The notes under the pieces were generated by a model that saw nothing but the letters and a program-made list of their open reading frames with translations, ran no database searches and was not told the DNA's origin. Positions 1-8,657 of a stretch of DNA of 64,000 bases are shown here, one piece after another. The DNA lies in contig NZ_CP014782.1 of the NCBI RefSeq assembly GCF_002005305.1, positions 5,766,001 through 5,830,000 on the forward strand, given 5' to 3'. How positions within the stretch are numbered: position 1 is the stretch's first letter; every line of letters starts with the position of its first letter. This DNA comes from Shewanella psychrophila. GTDB taxonomy: Bacteria > Pseudomonadota > Gammaproteobacteria > Enterobacterales > Shewanellaceae. The translations under genes and the position numbers were made by a program.

Positions 1-603
1 CCATAGCAAGCCTTTGACTTGCGGGATCTGAGCAACTTGCTCAATAAAGTCACTACCATTATCCATACAGTGCTGATCTAGCCATCGGCACTTAACTAAA
101 ATAGGGTTGTGATGCATCACCAACAAGGTGTGACGCTCGGGTCGATCGGCTACGGCGCTCTTAATTATCTCAATTTCATCATCAGACATGTGCCCGCCAG
201 GCTTTCCACGCACCGTGGAGTCCAACATGATGATTTGCCAGTTACCGGCTAAGATTCGGCGCTGACCGAAGATCTTTGCTCCCTGCATATGCAAATTCAT
301 AACACGAGGATCATCGTGGTTTCCAGGGAGATAATGGCAAGGCATATCGAGGGGAGCTACCGCTCGCACAAAATTGTGGTATGACTCCCCAGAGTAATCT
401 TGACTGATGTCTCCGGTAGCCAGCATAAGATCGGCCGGATAATCCACAGCCTTTATGGTATTAAGCACGGACTCTAGACTCTTAGCTGTATTCACACCTA
501 AAAGTTGAGAATTTGGATCGGCAAACAAATGAGGATCGGTTACTTGCACGATTCTCACACTTGCCTGCTCTCCAAGAGAATAGGTGATAGCCTCTTTTAA
601 CAC
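1..603 (-). CDS. cpdA: 3',5'-cyclic AMP phosphodiesterase CpdA (partial, 3' end outside window)
   Basis: My translation of the reverse strand gives a calcineurin-like metallophosphoesterase. The metal-binding motifs are visible in order: TDPHLF, then GDISQD, then GNHDDPR, then VMHHNP. The family hydrolyses cAMP in the cytoplasm and so tunes CRP signalling. The likely start is a GTG at 603, giving a protein beginning MLKEAITYSLG; no ATG lies near the conserved N-terminus. It follows the DUF1249 gene by 12 bp on the same strand, and the order nudF, DUF1249 gene, cpdA is the usual gammaproteobacterial one beside tolC. About 200 residues are inside the window and the C-terminus is cut by the window edge. 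The family is secure; the symbol rests on family plus context. Confidence 0.88.
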   Translation of the reverse strand, partial: MLKEAITYSLGEQASVRIVQVTDPHLFADPNSQLLGVNTAKSLESVLNTIKAVDYPADLMLATGDISQDYSGESYHNFVRAVAPLDMPCHYLPGNHDDPRVMNLHMQGAKIFGQRRILAGNWQIIMLDSTVRGKPGGHMSDDEIEIIKSAVADRPERHTLLVMHHNPILVKCRWLDQHCMDNGSDFIEQVAQIPQVKGLLW

Positions 604-615
604 TATAAATCGACC

Positions 616-1062
616 CTAAGATTCTGCCAAACAAACAACACTCGTGTGGTTATCAATCCTTAACAACTCTTCCAAAAAAGCATTCACTCGATACTTTTCG
701 TCACGATGGTGCATACGTATATTTGGATAATCATATACCGGACTGAGCTGGTAAATCTGTCGACTAGTTAACACTTCTGCTAATTTTGCATCATGATAAA
801 CACGAACCGAGATTTTAGGGGTATCGACAAAGTCGGTTTTACCGACATTTCTTGAGATTTCGATCAATTGTGTATAGCGAGTATTTTCGAGCAAGCGAAC
901 ATCTAAAAAACCGTAATCACCACCAACTTGCCAACTTGCGCCCTGCTCTACGCCATTAGGCAGCCAGCGAAGAATATGGTAATAGTTACGCCCGCACAAG
1001 GCGAGAAACCGATTAATGTTCGGCTGATATCTCTTTGGATTTAAGCTGCTTGCACTACTCAC
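616..1062 (-). CDS. DUF1249 family protein (YqiB-like)
   Basis: A 148-residue cytoplasmic protein with no signal peptide or membrane segment. It matches the DUF1249 (YqiB) family in length and in its pattern of aromatic and charged residues (YQPNINRFLALCGRNY near the N-terminus, VYHDAKLAEV in the middle). The family's biochemical role is unknown. It lies between nudF and cpdA as in Escherichia coli. Its promoter region is now separated from nudF by the 98-bp tandem array, so it may no longer be co-transcribed with nudF as it is elsewhere. Recognised by family resemblance and position. Confidence 0.85.
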   Translation of the reverse strand: MSSASSLNPKRYQPNINRFLALCGRNYYHILRWLPNGVEQGASWQVGGDYGFLDVRLLENTRYTQLIEISRNVGKTDFVDTPKISVRVYHDAKLAEVLTSRQIYQLSPVYDYPNIRMHHRDEKYRVNAFLEELLRIDNHTSVVCLAES

Positions 1063-1109
1063 TTACCAATACATCCTCAAGTCTATTCTAGGTTCTAGCA
1101 AATTCTGAT

Positions 1110-1797
1110 ACACCCACCATTTACGCTATCACTTATTTTACGTAATTTCTGATAGTTTAGCTCTAGCCACTGCAAACCTATTACAGTAGATGCATTATTC
1201 AGCTGAGACACCCATCATTTACGCTATCACTTATTTTTCGTAATTTCTGATAGTTTAGCTCTAGCCACTGCAAACCTAATACAGTAGATGCATTATTCAG
1301 CTGAGACACCCATCATTTACGCTATCACTTATTTTTCGTAATTTCTGATAGTTTAGCTCTAGCCACTGCAAACCTATTACAGTAGATGCATTATTCAGCT
1401 GAGACACCCATCATTTACGCTATCACTTATTTTTCGTAATTTCTGATAGTTTAGCTCTAGCCACTGCAAACCTATTACAGTAGATGCATTATTCAGCTGA
1501 GACACCCATCATTTACGCTATCACTTATTTTTCGTAATTTCTGATAGTTTAACTCTAGCCACTGCAAACCTAATACAGTAGATGCATTATTCAGCTGAGA
1601 CACCCATCATTTACGCTATTCACTTATTTTACGTAATTTCTGATAGTTTAGCTCTAGCCACTGCAAACCTAATACAGTAGACACATTATTCAGCTGAGAC
1701 ATCCATCATTTACGCTATTCACTTATTTTACGTAATTTCTGATAGTTTAGCTCTAGCCACTGCAAACCAATTACAGTAGACGCATTATTAATTGTAC
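1110..1797. repeat. Seven-unit tandem repeat (98-99 bp period) derived from the nudF 3' end
   Basis: A shared 10-mer (CTCTAGCCAC) recurs at 1161, 1259, 1357, 1455, 1553, 1652 and 1751, so the period is 98 bp for the distal copies and 99 bp for the two nearest nudF. The last unit is the authentic end of the nudF coding sequence, so the array is a head-to-tail amplification of the nudF tail plus its stop codon. An 11-bp direct repeat (CCATCATTTAC at 1703 and 1797) bounds the gene-proximal unit and could have seeded the first duplication by slippage. Units differ by only a few substitutions, so the amplification looks recent. Confidence 0.93.
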
Positions 1798-2326
1798 CAT
1801 CATTTACTAATTTAAAAGCTTGATCCCTACTGAATACATGCACCTGAATATCTTCATCTTCATATTCTAGCCCATGTACTCCATGTGCCTGACTGGCATC
1901 AATTTCTGCCCAGAAAAATTCAAATTTCTCACTGGTTCCACCCGGACTCGCGAAATAAGTGGAGATCTTCGACATCTGTTTAGCCTCAACTCCCGATTCT
2001 TCAACCAGCTCCCTGTGGGCAACAGCCTCGGCAGTCTCACCTTCTTCTATCATACCCGCCACTAACTCGAGCATCCAAGGTGTCTTAGTCTTTCCCAGTA
2101 CTGGAATACGTAATTGCTCAATTAATACCACTTCATCCGTCACTGGATCATAAGGTAATACTACTACGGCATCACCACGCTCAAAGACCTCCCTCTTAAC
2201 TTCACCACTCCAGCCCCCTTTGAACAACTTATGCTTGAAGCGATAAACATCCAAAGAGAAAAAGCCCTTAAACACGGTCTCTTTACCTAACAATACTACA
2301 TCTTGTTGATCAAACTTCTGTTTCAT
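1715..2326 (-). CDS. nudF: ADP-ribose pyrophosphatase (Nudix hydrolase)
   Basis: A 203-residue Nudix hydrolase that cleaves ADP-ribose to AMP and ribose 5-phosphate in the cytoplasm. A full Nudix box is visible at residues 91-113: G91, E97, R105-E106-L107, E109-E110 and G112. The start codon is followed by MKQKFDQQDV. It is divergent from tolC, the conserved arrangement. Its last 30 or so codons form the first unit of the tandem array that runs downstream; the stop codon (1715-1717) lies in that unit. The protein itself looks intact. Confidence 0.93.
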   Translation of the reverse strand: MKQKFDQQDVVLLGKETVFKGFFSLDVYRFKHKLFKGGWSGEVKREVFERGDAVVVLPYDPVTDEVVLIEQLRIPVLGKTKTPWMLELVAGMIEEGETAEAVAHRELVEESGVEAKQMSKISTYFASPGGTSEKFEFFWAEIDASQAHGVHGLEYEDEDIQVHVFSRDQAFKLVNDGTINNASTVIGLQWLELNYQKLRKISE

Positions 2327-2659
2327 CTCGTTCCCTCATATGCATCAATTCAGTATCAAACCACGTTAAGTTATGTATAAAAAACACACTAAATTAGCGT
2401 GAATTCTATTTAAACAGAAATAGCATAATAAAAATCAAAAACTGTTACACTTCTAAGTTGACTTGAAAACAGGTAATTTCTTAATATCTATGTCTTAATA
2501 GCTATTAATGATTGGCTAGCAGGCTCAGGCCATTAAGTTTTGATGTATCGGGAAGCGTCGGGAAGCGCAAACCGCCTCGCTATTATTTGGCGTGGTATCA
2601 CTTAACTCTAAAAGTTAAACGGCTCCTCCACTGGAGGATTTTGTCTAAAAGGACAACCA
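2327..2659. other. Divergent intergenic region nudF/tolC
   Basis: 333 bp without a supported gene. It must hold the promoters for leftward nudF and rightward tolC. A 15-bp perfect palindrome (TCCTCCACTGGAGGA, 2624-2638) lies just upstream of the tolC ribosome-binding site (AAAGGA) and could fold in the tolC leader. Open frames here lack ribosome-binding sites and family resemblance. Confidence 0.6.
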
Positions 2660-4006
2660 ATGAAATTCAAGATCCGAACGATATGCGCGGCACTCTCGCT
2701 GACATTCAGTACTGCTGCTGTACAGGCCGACGATTTACTGCAGATATATCAACAAGCGCTAACCAGTGACCCTATCGCTCTACAGGCTCAGGCTCAACGT
2801 GATGCTCTGTATGAAAAGATTGAACAAAATCGCGCACCACTACTGCCAACCATCAGTGCAAACGTAGGCTATAACAAAAACTGGATCAATGAAGATACAG
2901 TGCCTAACACAGACTCTAGCGGCATAAATGCTGGCGTCACCTTGAAGCAGGTCATCTATGATCACAGTGCCTGGGTAGGATTGAGCCTGGCCGAGCTAGC
3001 CGCCTCTCAAGCCGACTCTGCCTACGCGTCGTCGCTGCAAACGCTGATAATCCGCGTAACCAGTGCCTACTTCGCAGTGCTATCGGCAAAAGATACCTAC
3101 GAGTTTCAGGGCTCAGAGAAACGTGCCATTGAGCGTCAACTCGAACAGACTAAACAAAGGTTCGCCGTTGGTTTAACCGCAATCACAGACGTTCACGAAG
3201 CCCAGGCTCAATATGATTTGGCTCGAGCTCAAGAGATCTTAGCTGAAAATGAGCTGACTAATAGCTATGAGGCACTGCGTGAGATAACTGGCATAGAACA
3301 TAATACTATCAATATCTTAGACACTGAGCGCTTCAGTGCCGTCACCCCCTCACCAGCCAGAGCGACTGATTGGCTTAAGATGGCCGAAACCAACAGTGTC
3401 GATCTACTAACGACCCGCATAGGCAAAGATATTGCTCAGGAGACCATCAGTCTCTATAAAGCGGGTCATATGTCTTCACTGAGCCTTAATGCAGGTTACA
3501 CCACCAATATACAGCAAGAGAACAGTAACAGTAATGAGAGTGCAAACGATTTTGACAACGGCACCATTGGCCTGACCTTAAGTGTACCTATTTTCGAAGG
3601 TTTCAAGGTCAGTTCTCAAGTCAATGAGGCTCAATATCAGTACGTGGAAGCAAGCGAGAAGATGGAACAAACTCACCGTAAGGTAGTTAAGGATGTTCGT
3701 AACAACTTCAATAACGTTGGCGCTTCAATTAGCTCAATCCGTGCCTATGAACAATCAGTTATCTCATCAGAGAGTGCTCTGAAAGCGACTCAGGCTGGTT
3801 TTGAAGTCGGTACTCGTACCATAGTCGATGTACTTAACCGTACGCGAGATCTATATGATTCTAAGCGAAAGCTTTCTGATGCTCGTTATGGCTACATCAA
3901 TTCAATCCTAGCCCTTAAACAAGCTGCTGGAACCTTGAATGAAGATGATGTTATCGCCATCAACAATGGTTTGACCGCACAAGTGGCACAAACAACGACT
4001 CAGTAA
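2660..4006 (+). CDS. tolC: TolC family outer-membrane efflux channel
   Basis: A 448-residue outer-membrane factor forming the exit duct of tripartite efflux pumps and type I secretion. A signal peptide (MKFKIRTICAALSLTFSTAA, cleavage after VQA) is followed by the family start ADDLLQIYQQAL. Two homologous coiled-coil/strand halves are visible, the second containing GTIGLTLSVPIFEG and ending with the family motif VGTRTIVDVLNRTRDLY. AAAGGA precedes the ATG at good spacing. Length matches the family. It is divergent from nudF and ends in a strong terminator. There are no signs of damage. Confidence 0.94.
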   Translation: MKFKIRTICAALSLTFSTAAVQADDLLQIYQQALTSDPIALQAQAQRDALYEKIEQNRAPLLPTISANVGYNKNWINEDTVPNTDSSGINAGVTLKQVIYDHSAWVGLSLAELAASQADSAYASSLQTLIIRVTSAYFAVLSAKDTYEFQGSEKRAIERQLEQTKQRFAVGLTAITDVHEAQAQYDLARAQEILAENELTNSYEALREITGIEHNTINILDTERFSAVTPSPARATDWLKMAETNSVDLLTTRIGKDIAQETISLYKAGHMSSLSLNAGYTTNIQQENSNSNESANDFDNGTIGLTLSVPIFEGFKVSSQVNEAQYQYVEASEKMEQTHRKVVKDVRNNFNNVGASISSIRAYEQSVISSESALKATQAGFEVGTRTIVDVLNRTRDLYDSKRKLSDARYGYINSILALKQAAGTLNEDDVIAINNGLTAQVAQTTTQ

Positions 4007-4027
4007 CCAGTTATTTAAGATATAGCT

Positions 4028-4088
4028 AAGTTATCCGCTTTGGATAACTTAAATAGAAACCGCCATTATTAACCATTGGCGGTTTTTT
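4028..4088 (+). terminator. tolC terminator (two hairpins)
   Basis: Two consecutive stems follow tolC. The first is AAGTTATCC/GGATAACTT (4028-4050). The second is AACCGCCA/TGGCGGTT (4058-4084), followed by a T run, which is a standard Rho-independent terminator. Confidence 0.85.
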
Positions 4089-4150
4089 ATGCCTCATACC
4101 GACTGATATCACATAAATTATCGGTTCTATCTGCCCTATATTTTTCTCAA

Positions 4151-4173
4151 TAAAAAACCGCCAAAAGGCGGTT
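4151..4173 (-). terminator. Terminator of the TIGR04219 gene
   Basis: Stem AACCGCC/GGCGGTT with an AAAA loop, followed on the reverse strand by a run of T (plus-strand AAAAA at 4152-4156). It ends the leftward transcript that starts at or upstream of 4963. Confidence 0.8.
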
Positions 4174-4213
4174 ATTATATCAAACTTAAGCGACTACATT
4201 TAGCAGACTAGCT

Positions 4214-4963
4214 TTAGAAGACAAGTTCGACACCAGCGAAGTAACCTTTAAACTGGGTATTTGCCGTTACGCCATCAAAGTCATTCACATCGAAGTTAAA
4301 GTCACGGTAACCGACACGTACCTTAGTATCCAGAGCTACGCCATCAAACTGCCAACCTAGACCGACAGAGTAATCATAAACGCTAGACTCATCGACACCT
4401 ATCATCACGTCGGCGAATCCATATAAACCAAGACCAGGGATGCCGACTTGTGCATCGGCATAAGCCATCACTATGCCACTGTCCATCTCAATTTCTGAAT
4501 TTACACGGCCACTTGTAGCTTTATCGCTAACACGGAAAGAACCATGCATTTTCTTGTAAGCTGCACCAACATCTAAAGCAACCAGATCATTGTCTAACAG
4601 CTCGTAATAAAGAATAAAGTCAGTATTACTTAGGTCGGAGCTTGTATTTATATCGCCAGTGTAAGTCTGACCACCAAAGTCAAAGCCATCAGCAACGCTA
4701 CTACCGCTTGCATCAAGGCGGTTCTCTCTGATCTTCACATTTGGCACCAAAGGGATTGGATGCTCAATGGCAACCCAAAGGCTACCTTGAGAAGATGAAC
4801 TATAGTTGAAACCTTGCTGAGATTGACCATTCTCAGCAAAAGTACCACTAGTGTCAGCCTTCCAGTAATCGCCACCAACCTTAAAACCTATCAGTGATGC
4901 TGCCTGTGCAGAAGTGCCCACAAAAGCTCCCAAAAGCGCACATGCTAGTAATGTTTTTTTCAT
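4214..4963 (-). CDS. TIGR04219 family outer-membrane beta-barrel protein
   Basis: A 249-residue outer-membrane protein with a clear signal peptide (MKKTLLACALLGAFVGTSAQA). The mature N-terminus ASLIGFKVGGDYWKAD and a C-terminal aromatic end (GYFAGVELVF) are typical of barrel proteins; the final Phe fits the BAM signal. The pattern fits the TIGR04219 family found mainly in Shewanella and relatives, whose function is unknown. It directly follows a DUF2333 gene (7 bp gap) and has its own terminator. Confidence 0.82.
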   Translation of the reverse strand: MKKTLLACALLGAFVGTSAQAASLIGFKVGGDYWKADTSGTFAENGQSQQGFNYSSSSQGSLWVAIEHPIPLVPNVKIRENRLDASGSSVADGFDFGGQTYTGDINTSSDLSNTDFILYYELLDNDLVALDVGAAYKKMHGSFRVSDKATSGRVNSEIEMDSGIVMAYADAQVGIPGLGLYGFADVMIGVDESSVYDYSVGLGWQFDGVALDTKVRVGYRDFNFDVNDFDGVTANTQFKGYFAGVELVF

Positions 4964-4970
4964 TATCTAA

Positions 4971-5942
4971 TTAACCTTTAATCAATAAATTTGTTAAATC
5001 GATCACCGCAGCATTCGCGCGGGAAATATAATTTGCCATCACTAAAGAGTGATTGGCGACTACACCGAAACCTGAACCATTTAAGATGACCGGGCTCCAA
5101 ACAGCTTGTTGTGTCTCTTCCAGTTCACGAATAATCTGTTGCAAACTGACTTCGGCATTCTTTTTACGCAATACATCGGCAAAATCAACTTCAATAGCCT
5201 TCATAAAGTTTAATAATGCCCAGGTTGCACCTCGAGTCTCATAAAACACATCATCGATTTTCCACCAACTGGTTTTAATCTGTTGGCTGGCCTGCTTAGG
5301 TGTAGACTGGGAAGCCTCACTGTCACCGGCTAAATCTGTGTTTAATCTCTCTTGCCCAACACTGGCAGAAAGGCGCTGGGACATGCTACCTAAACGTTTC
5401 TGCACCTCTTTGAGCCACTCGTTAAGATTATCCGCTCGGGCGTAAAATTGCGCTTCTTGATTGTTACTATCTGATATTTTAGCGCGATAAAGTTTCAGTA
5501 ATTTGATGGCATCTTTATACTCGCCCTCGGCGCTAGGCACTAACCAGCTGGTGTGCTCGATATTCAGCTTAGAGTGAGCGGCTAGCAGATCTTTATCAGC
5601 CATAGATTGAGACTGGGAGCGACTGAATTCTTTACGCATGATTAATGCTAGATCTCGTGCCTGCTCCAAAGCCCCAAATTCAAATGCCGGCATATTATCC
5701 ATAAAAATTGATGGGGGAGTCACATCGTTAGATAACCAGCCACCACTCTTGTTGAGCAAGGTTTCCATAGTCACTATGAGTGATGTCGTCGTAGCATAGC
5801 CTACGACTCGCCCCCCATCTGCTGCACTTAACTGCTGGGGCTGAATCACATCAGGCTCTACACTCCACCAGACACTGGTGAGATAACCAATAAATATGAT
5901 AAGAACCGCGATACCGGTCCATTTTTTCCATGTCATTTGCAT
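4971..5942 (-). CDS. DUF2333 family membrane-anchored protein
   Basis: A protein of about 323 residues with one N-terminal membrane anchor (WTGIAVLIIFIGYLTSVWW) and a large, mostly alpha-helical periplasmic part. It matches DUF2333 proteins of marine gammaproteobacteria, function unknown. I choose the ATG at 5942 because GGAG lies about 8 bases upstream; a GTG at 5966 in the same frame is the alternative. It sits between the PCuAC gene and the TIGR04219 barrel gene with short gaps, suggesting one leftward envelope operon. Confidence 0.78.
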   Translation of the reverse strand: MQMTWKKWTGIAVLIIFIGYLTSVWWSVEPDVIQPQQLSAADGGRVVGYATTTSLIVTMETLLNKSGGWLSNDVTPPSIFMDNMPAFEFGALEQARDLALIMRKEFSRSQSQSMADKDLLAAHSKLNIEHTSWLVPSAEGEYKDAIKLLKLYRAKISDSNNQEAQFYARADNLNEWLKEVQKRLGSMSQRLSASVGQERLNTDLAGDSEASQSTPKQASQQIKTSWWKIDDVFYETRGATWALLNFMKAIEVDFADVLRKKNAEVSLQQIIRELEETQQAVWSPVILNGSGFGVVANHSLVMANYISRANAAVIDLTNLLIKG

Positions 5943-5972
5943 CTGATACACTCCGTTGAATCCCACACTAAA

Positions 5973-6449
5973 TTAATGATGATGGTGATGGCCTTCCGAT
6001 TTAGCCATAGCTTGCTTACTTACTTTCAGGCTCACAGGAAGCTCTGAGCCATTATCGAATTTAAGGATTAAGTTGACTGACTCACCCGAAACTAATGGCT
6101 GCTTTAAACCGAGCAGCATAATGTGCTTACCCGACTCACTCAACGTTAAATTACCATGCTGTGGGATAGTGAAGCTTTCTACCTGGCGCATCTTTACCAT
6201 ACCGTCCTCTTCAATAACGGTATGTAACTGAGCTTCTTTGACAAAATTTGCTTCTACGGCAATAAGCTTGATAGAAGGACCATGATTTTCTAGGGTTAAA
6301 TACGCCGCGCTATTTGGCACGCTAGGTGGCATCGCTCTCACCTGACCGTCGACAAGTACTACATTGGCCATGGCAGAGAAAGATGCTCCCCATAGCAGGA
6401 CAAAATTAAACATGTGTTTGAATATTTGCTTCAATGTCTTAAACTCCAT
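5973..6449 (-). CDS. Copper chaperone PCu(A)C family protein
   Basis: A 158-residue periplasmic copper-binding protein. The exact family metal motif H-x10-M-x21-H-x-M is present (H76, M87, H109, M111). An N-terminal hydrophobic signal (residues 11-29, ending ASFSAMA) directs export. The C-terminus ends in five histidines, an extra metal-binding tail seen in some members. The family delivers Cu(I) to the CuA site of cytochrome c oxidase. The gene is divergent from the enoyl-CoA hydratase gene and heads a leftward group of envelope genes. Confidence 0.88.
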   Translation of the reverse strand: MEFKTLKQIFKHMFNFVLLWGASFSAMANVVLVDGQVRAMPPSVPNSAAYLTLENHGPSIKLIAVEANFVKEAQLHTVIEEDGMVKMRQVESFTIPQHGNLTLSESGKHIMLLGLKQPLVSGESVNLILKFDNGSELPVSLKVSKQAMAKSEGHHHHH

Positions 6450-6481
6450 TTAACCCCATTCGTCTTAGAGGAAAAAACGCA

Positions 6482-7219
6482 ATGAGTACAATTCAGGTTA
6501 AGGATGAACAAGGCGTAAGAATTATCACAATTAATCGCCCTGATAAGCGTAATGCTCTCAGCCTTGAGATGTATACTAGCCTCACAGAATACCTTATCCA
6601 AGGTGAGTCCGACAACGCTATTTACTGCTTTTTAATCAAAGGCCAACAGGACTGTTTTACTTCAGGCAATGATGTAGCAGACTTTTTAAAAAATAGTAAA
6701 CTAGATAGCGAACATCCGGCTTTTAACTTTCTCTTTCATCTGCTGGATCTCAAGAAGCCACTCGTTGCAGCTGTCACTGGGGCTGCAGTAGGCATAGGTA
6801 CGACTCTGTTATTACATTGTGATCTGGTTTATGCCGATAGCACAGCAAAGTTTCAGTTACCTTTTGTTAACTTAGCCCTCGTACCGGAAGCTGGCGCGAG
6901 TCTGTTACTTCCTCAACTCGTTGGAGCACAAAAAGCATCGGAATTACTACTACTCGGCGAAAGCTTTGATGCTCAAACGGCTAAAACACTCAATATTATC
7001 AATGATGTCATTCCATCAGAGACCATTTTTTATTTCGCTTTAGCCCAGGCTGTCAAACTCGCTAAACAACCACCACAGGCGCTTCAGGCATCTCGTGCAT
7101 TAATACGTTCAAATAAAGAGTTAGTGCGTCAACAAATGAAAGATGAGCTAGAGCAGTTTGCAATCAGATTAAAGAGTGATGAAGCCAGATCCCGCTTCGA
7201 AGCTTTTCTAAAAAAATAA
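6482..7219 (+). CDS. Enoyl-CoA hydratase/isomerase family protein
   Basis: A 245-residue crotonase-fold cytosolic enzyme acting on acyl-CoA thioesters. Visible motifs are NRPDKRNALSLEMY near the N-terminus, SGNDVADF as part of the oxyanion hole, and AAVTGAAVGIGTTLLLHCDLVYA for the second oxyanion-hole loop. In place of the catalytic Glu pair of classical hydratases I see FVNLALVPEAGAS, closer to the isomerase-like subgroup, so the exact substrate is not assigned. AGAGGAAA precedes the start. The gene is divergent from the PCuAC gene. Confidence 0.85.
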   Translation: MSTIQVKDEQGVRIITINRPDKRNALSLEMYTSLTEYLIQGESDNAIYCFLIKGQQDCFTSGNDVADFLKNSKLDSEHPAFNFLFHLLDLKKPLVAAVTGAAVGIGTTLLLHCDLVYADSTAKFQLPFVNLALVPEAGASLLLPQLVGAQKASELLLLGESFDAQTAKTLNIINDVIPSETIFYFALAQAVKLAKQPPQALQASRALIRSNKELVRQQMKDELEQFAIRLKSDEARSRFEAFLKK

Positions 7220-7324
7220 CTGGATCAAACTATAATCGGTTTACTGGATAAGATCAGGGTCCTTTTGGGCTCTGCATCTATATAAAGAAGGTATATCGAA
7301 TTTTGGAGAACTTAACAGGCGGTT

Positions 7325-7714
7325 TCAATCAAACTGACTCGACTTACCAATCCCCCACGCAGCCAAGAACAACAACAGTACAGGCCAGAGAAGAGAGAAT
7401 CCGCTAAAAACCATAATCAAAGCAGCAACGATGCAAATGGCTGAGGCCAGAGCTAAGACACTAAAAGCGACGGTTAACCAGAATAAAATAATAAATAGCA
7501 CCACAGAGGTGACGACGAGACTCCAAAGACTAACATCCATCCAAAAAAGGGGCTCAACATTCAAAAATATACGAGTAAAAAATTCTGATGTTCCCCACGT
7601 CTCCAACGCCATAACCAAAATAGTCATCACTAAGATGGTAGTACTCAAACCTAAAAATATATCTAGCGCTCTACTTGTCTTGCGTTTATTTACATAGCTT
7701 GGCTGACGTTTCAA
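7325..7714 (-). CDS. Small multi-pass membrane protein downstream of pspC-like gene
   Basis: A 129-residue protein with four hydrophobic segments (about residues 17-40, 58-80, 82-103 and 104-122) and a basic N-terminus. I recognise no specific family. Its start overlaps the stop of the PspC-domain gene by 4 bp, so the two are translationally coupled and probably act together in envelope-stress sensing. No terminator is obvious before the convergent enoyl-CoA hydratase gene. Confidence 0.65.
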   Translation of the reverse strand: MKRQPSYVNKRKTSRALDIFLGLSTTILVMTILVMALETWGTSEFFTRIFLNVEPLFWMDVSLWSLVVTSVVLFIILFWLTVAFSVLALASAICIVAALIMVFSGFSLLWPVLLLFLAAWGIGKSSQFD

Positions 7715-7929
7715 GTGTTAGCTTCCCACTTCGGCAATACTAAGGCGAGTACAAAATAGATCAAAAGCCCAATCGCCGGGTTCAGCAAGACCACTGCCGC
7801 CCACACCACTCGAGTCCATAAACAAGACCAGTTAAACTTATCGGCCATCATTGCTGCTACGCCACAAACCAAACTAGCCGGTCGCTTCATACGACGTATG
7901 TATCTATCAGTTGAATTAAAGGCACTCAT
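7711..7929 (-). CDS. PspC domain protein
   Basis: A 72-residue protein with the PspC domain layout: an amphipathic N-terminal stretch (RPASLVCGVAAMMADKFN), then a hydrophobic hairpin (VVWAAVVLLNPAIGLLIYFV) and a short charged tail. In the Psp system PspC is an inner-membrane sensor of envelope stress. No pspA or pspB lies in the window; the partners here are a coupled membrane protein downstream and a 35-residue membrane peptide plus a periplasmic protein upstream. Confidence 0.78.
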   Translation of the reverse strand: MSAFNSTDRYIRRMKRPASLVCGVAAMMADKFNWSCLWTRVVWAAVVLLNPAIGLLIYFVLALVLPKWEANT

Positions 7930-7965
7930 TATTTTCTCCGTTTTAATTTACTTGCTGGGCTTACT

Positions 7966-8073
7966 CTAGTCCTGAACCTTGTGCCAACGAAAACTGCAAA
8001 CTAACATGGCACAAAGAGCAAAACTGACTACAGGCATGAGTAGTAAAGCCACTAAATCCGATACAAACCACAT
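7966..8073 (-). CDS. Small (35-residue) membrane protein
   Basis: A short frame beginning MWFVSDLVALLLMPVVSF and ending in a basic/charged tail (FRWHKVQD). One transmembrane helix covers most of the protein. AAGGA lies about 7 bases before the ATG, and the frame sits tightly between two same-strand genes (2 bp after the upstream stop codon, 36 bp before the PspC gene). Spacing and ribosome-binding site are the main support. Function is unknown; a small Psp-type regulator is possible but unproven. Confidence 0.55.
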   Translation of the reverse strand: MWFVSDLVALLLMPVVSFALCAMLVCSFRWHKVQD

Positions 8074-8075
8074 AC

Positions 8076-8375
8076 TTATTCCTTAACCATAGCGCTAGTG
8101 ATCACTGTTTCAGATTGCTTTTGAGCTAGCTCACTTGCCTCGCCATTGCCTTCTAGTTCAAACATGGCTTCAGAAAGCTGTGTTTGTAGTGAAAGACTGA
8201 GTTCACGTTGGGCAACTTGCATCATATCTTGCATTTGAGCACTGATGTTCTGTTCAATATTGCTGGTCAAATCAGTAAGAATAAGGCCATCTGCTTGTGC
8301 CCCCATGCTTGCTCCCATCAGTACTGCGGCCACTAGAGATGCTTTTGCTATTTTGCTAACAGTTGAATTAAACAT
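8076..8375 (-). CDS. Secreted small helical protein of unknown function
   Basis: 99 residues from the ATG at 8375, preceded by AGGCAGG. A signal peptide (KASLVAAVLMGASMGAQA) precedes a Gln/Met-rich helical mature part (NISAQMQDMMQVAQRELS). An upstream in-frame start at 8456 would put charged residues before the signal and is less likely. It is the first gene of a four-gene leftward group ending with the PspC-linked membrane protein. No family recognised. Confidence 0.65.
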   Translation of the reverse strand: MFNSTVSKIAKASLVAAVLMGASMGAQADGLILTDLTSNIEQNISAQMQDMMQVAQRELSLSLQTQLSEAMFELEGNGEASELAQKQSETVITSAMVKE

Positions 8376-8619
8376 GATGCCTGCCTTTTCATTGGTGTCT
8401 TTCGACTTAAGTGATTTACAAATTAGATAATGCGAGCAGCGTGCCAACTTTAACAAAAAATTAAAGTCATTTAATAACAGGCAGTTAGAACAAGCAGCAT
8501 TAACTGTGTGAAAAAATGATATGAAAAGGTAAATAAGGTTTTAGTAATTTTAACCATGGGCTGGTTAAATTCACTAAGTGGGGTTGTAGAGAATCAATTT
8601 AGCTGAGGTGAGATAAAAA

Positions 8620-8638
8620 AACCGCCAGCTAGGCGGTT
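8620..8638 (-). terminator. dusA terminator
   Basis: Stem AACCGCC/GGCGGTT followed on the reverse strand by seven T (plus-strand A run 8613-8619). It is 20 bp downstream of the dusA stop codon. Confidence 0.85.
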
Positions 8639-8657
8639 ATAAATGGGAAAATCGAGA

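Noticed and set aside
1110..1797. Tandem array considered as a CRISPR
   Set aside because: The 98-bp units are contiguous with no spacers and derive from the nudF coding end.
2512..2769. Forward open frame upstream of tolC
   Set aside because: It overlaps the tolC signal peptide in another frame and has no family likeness.
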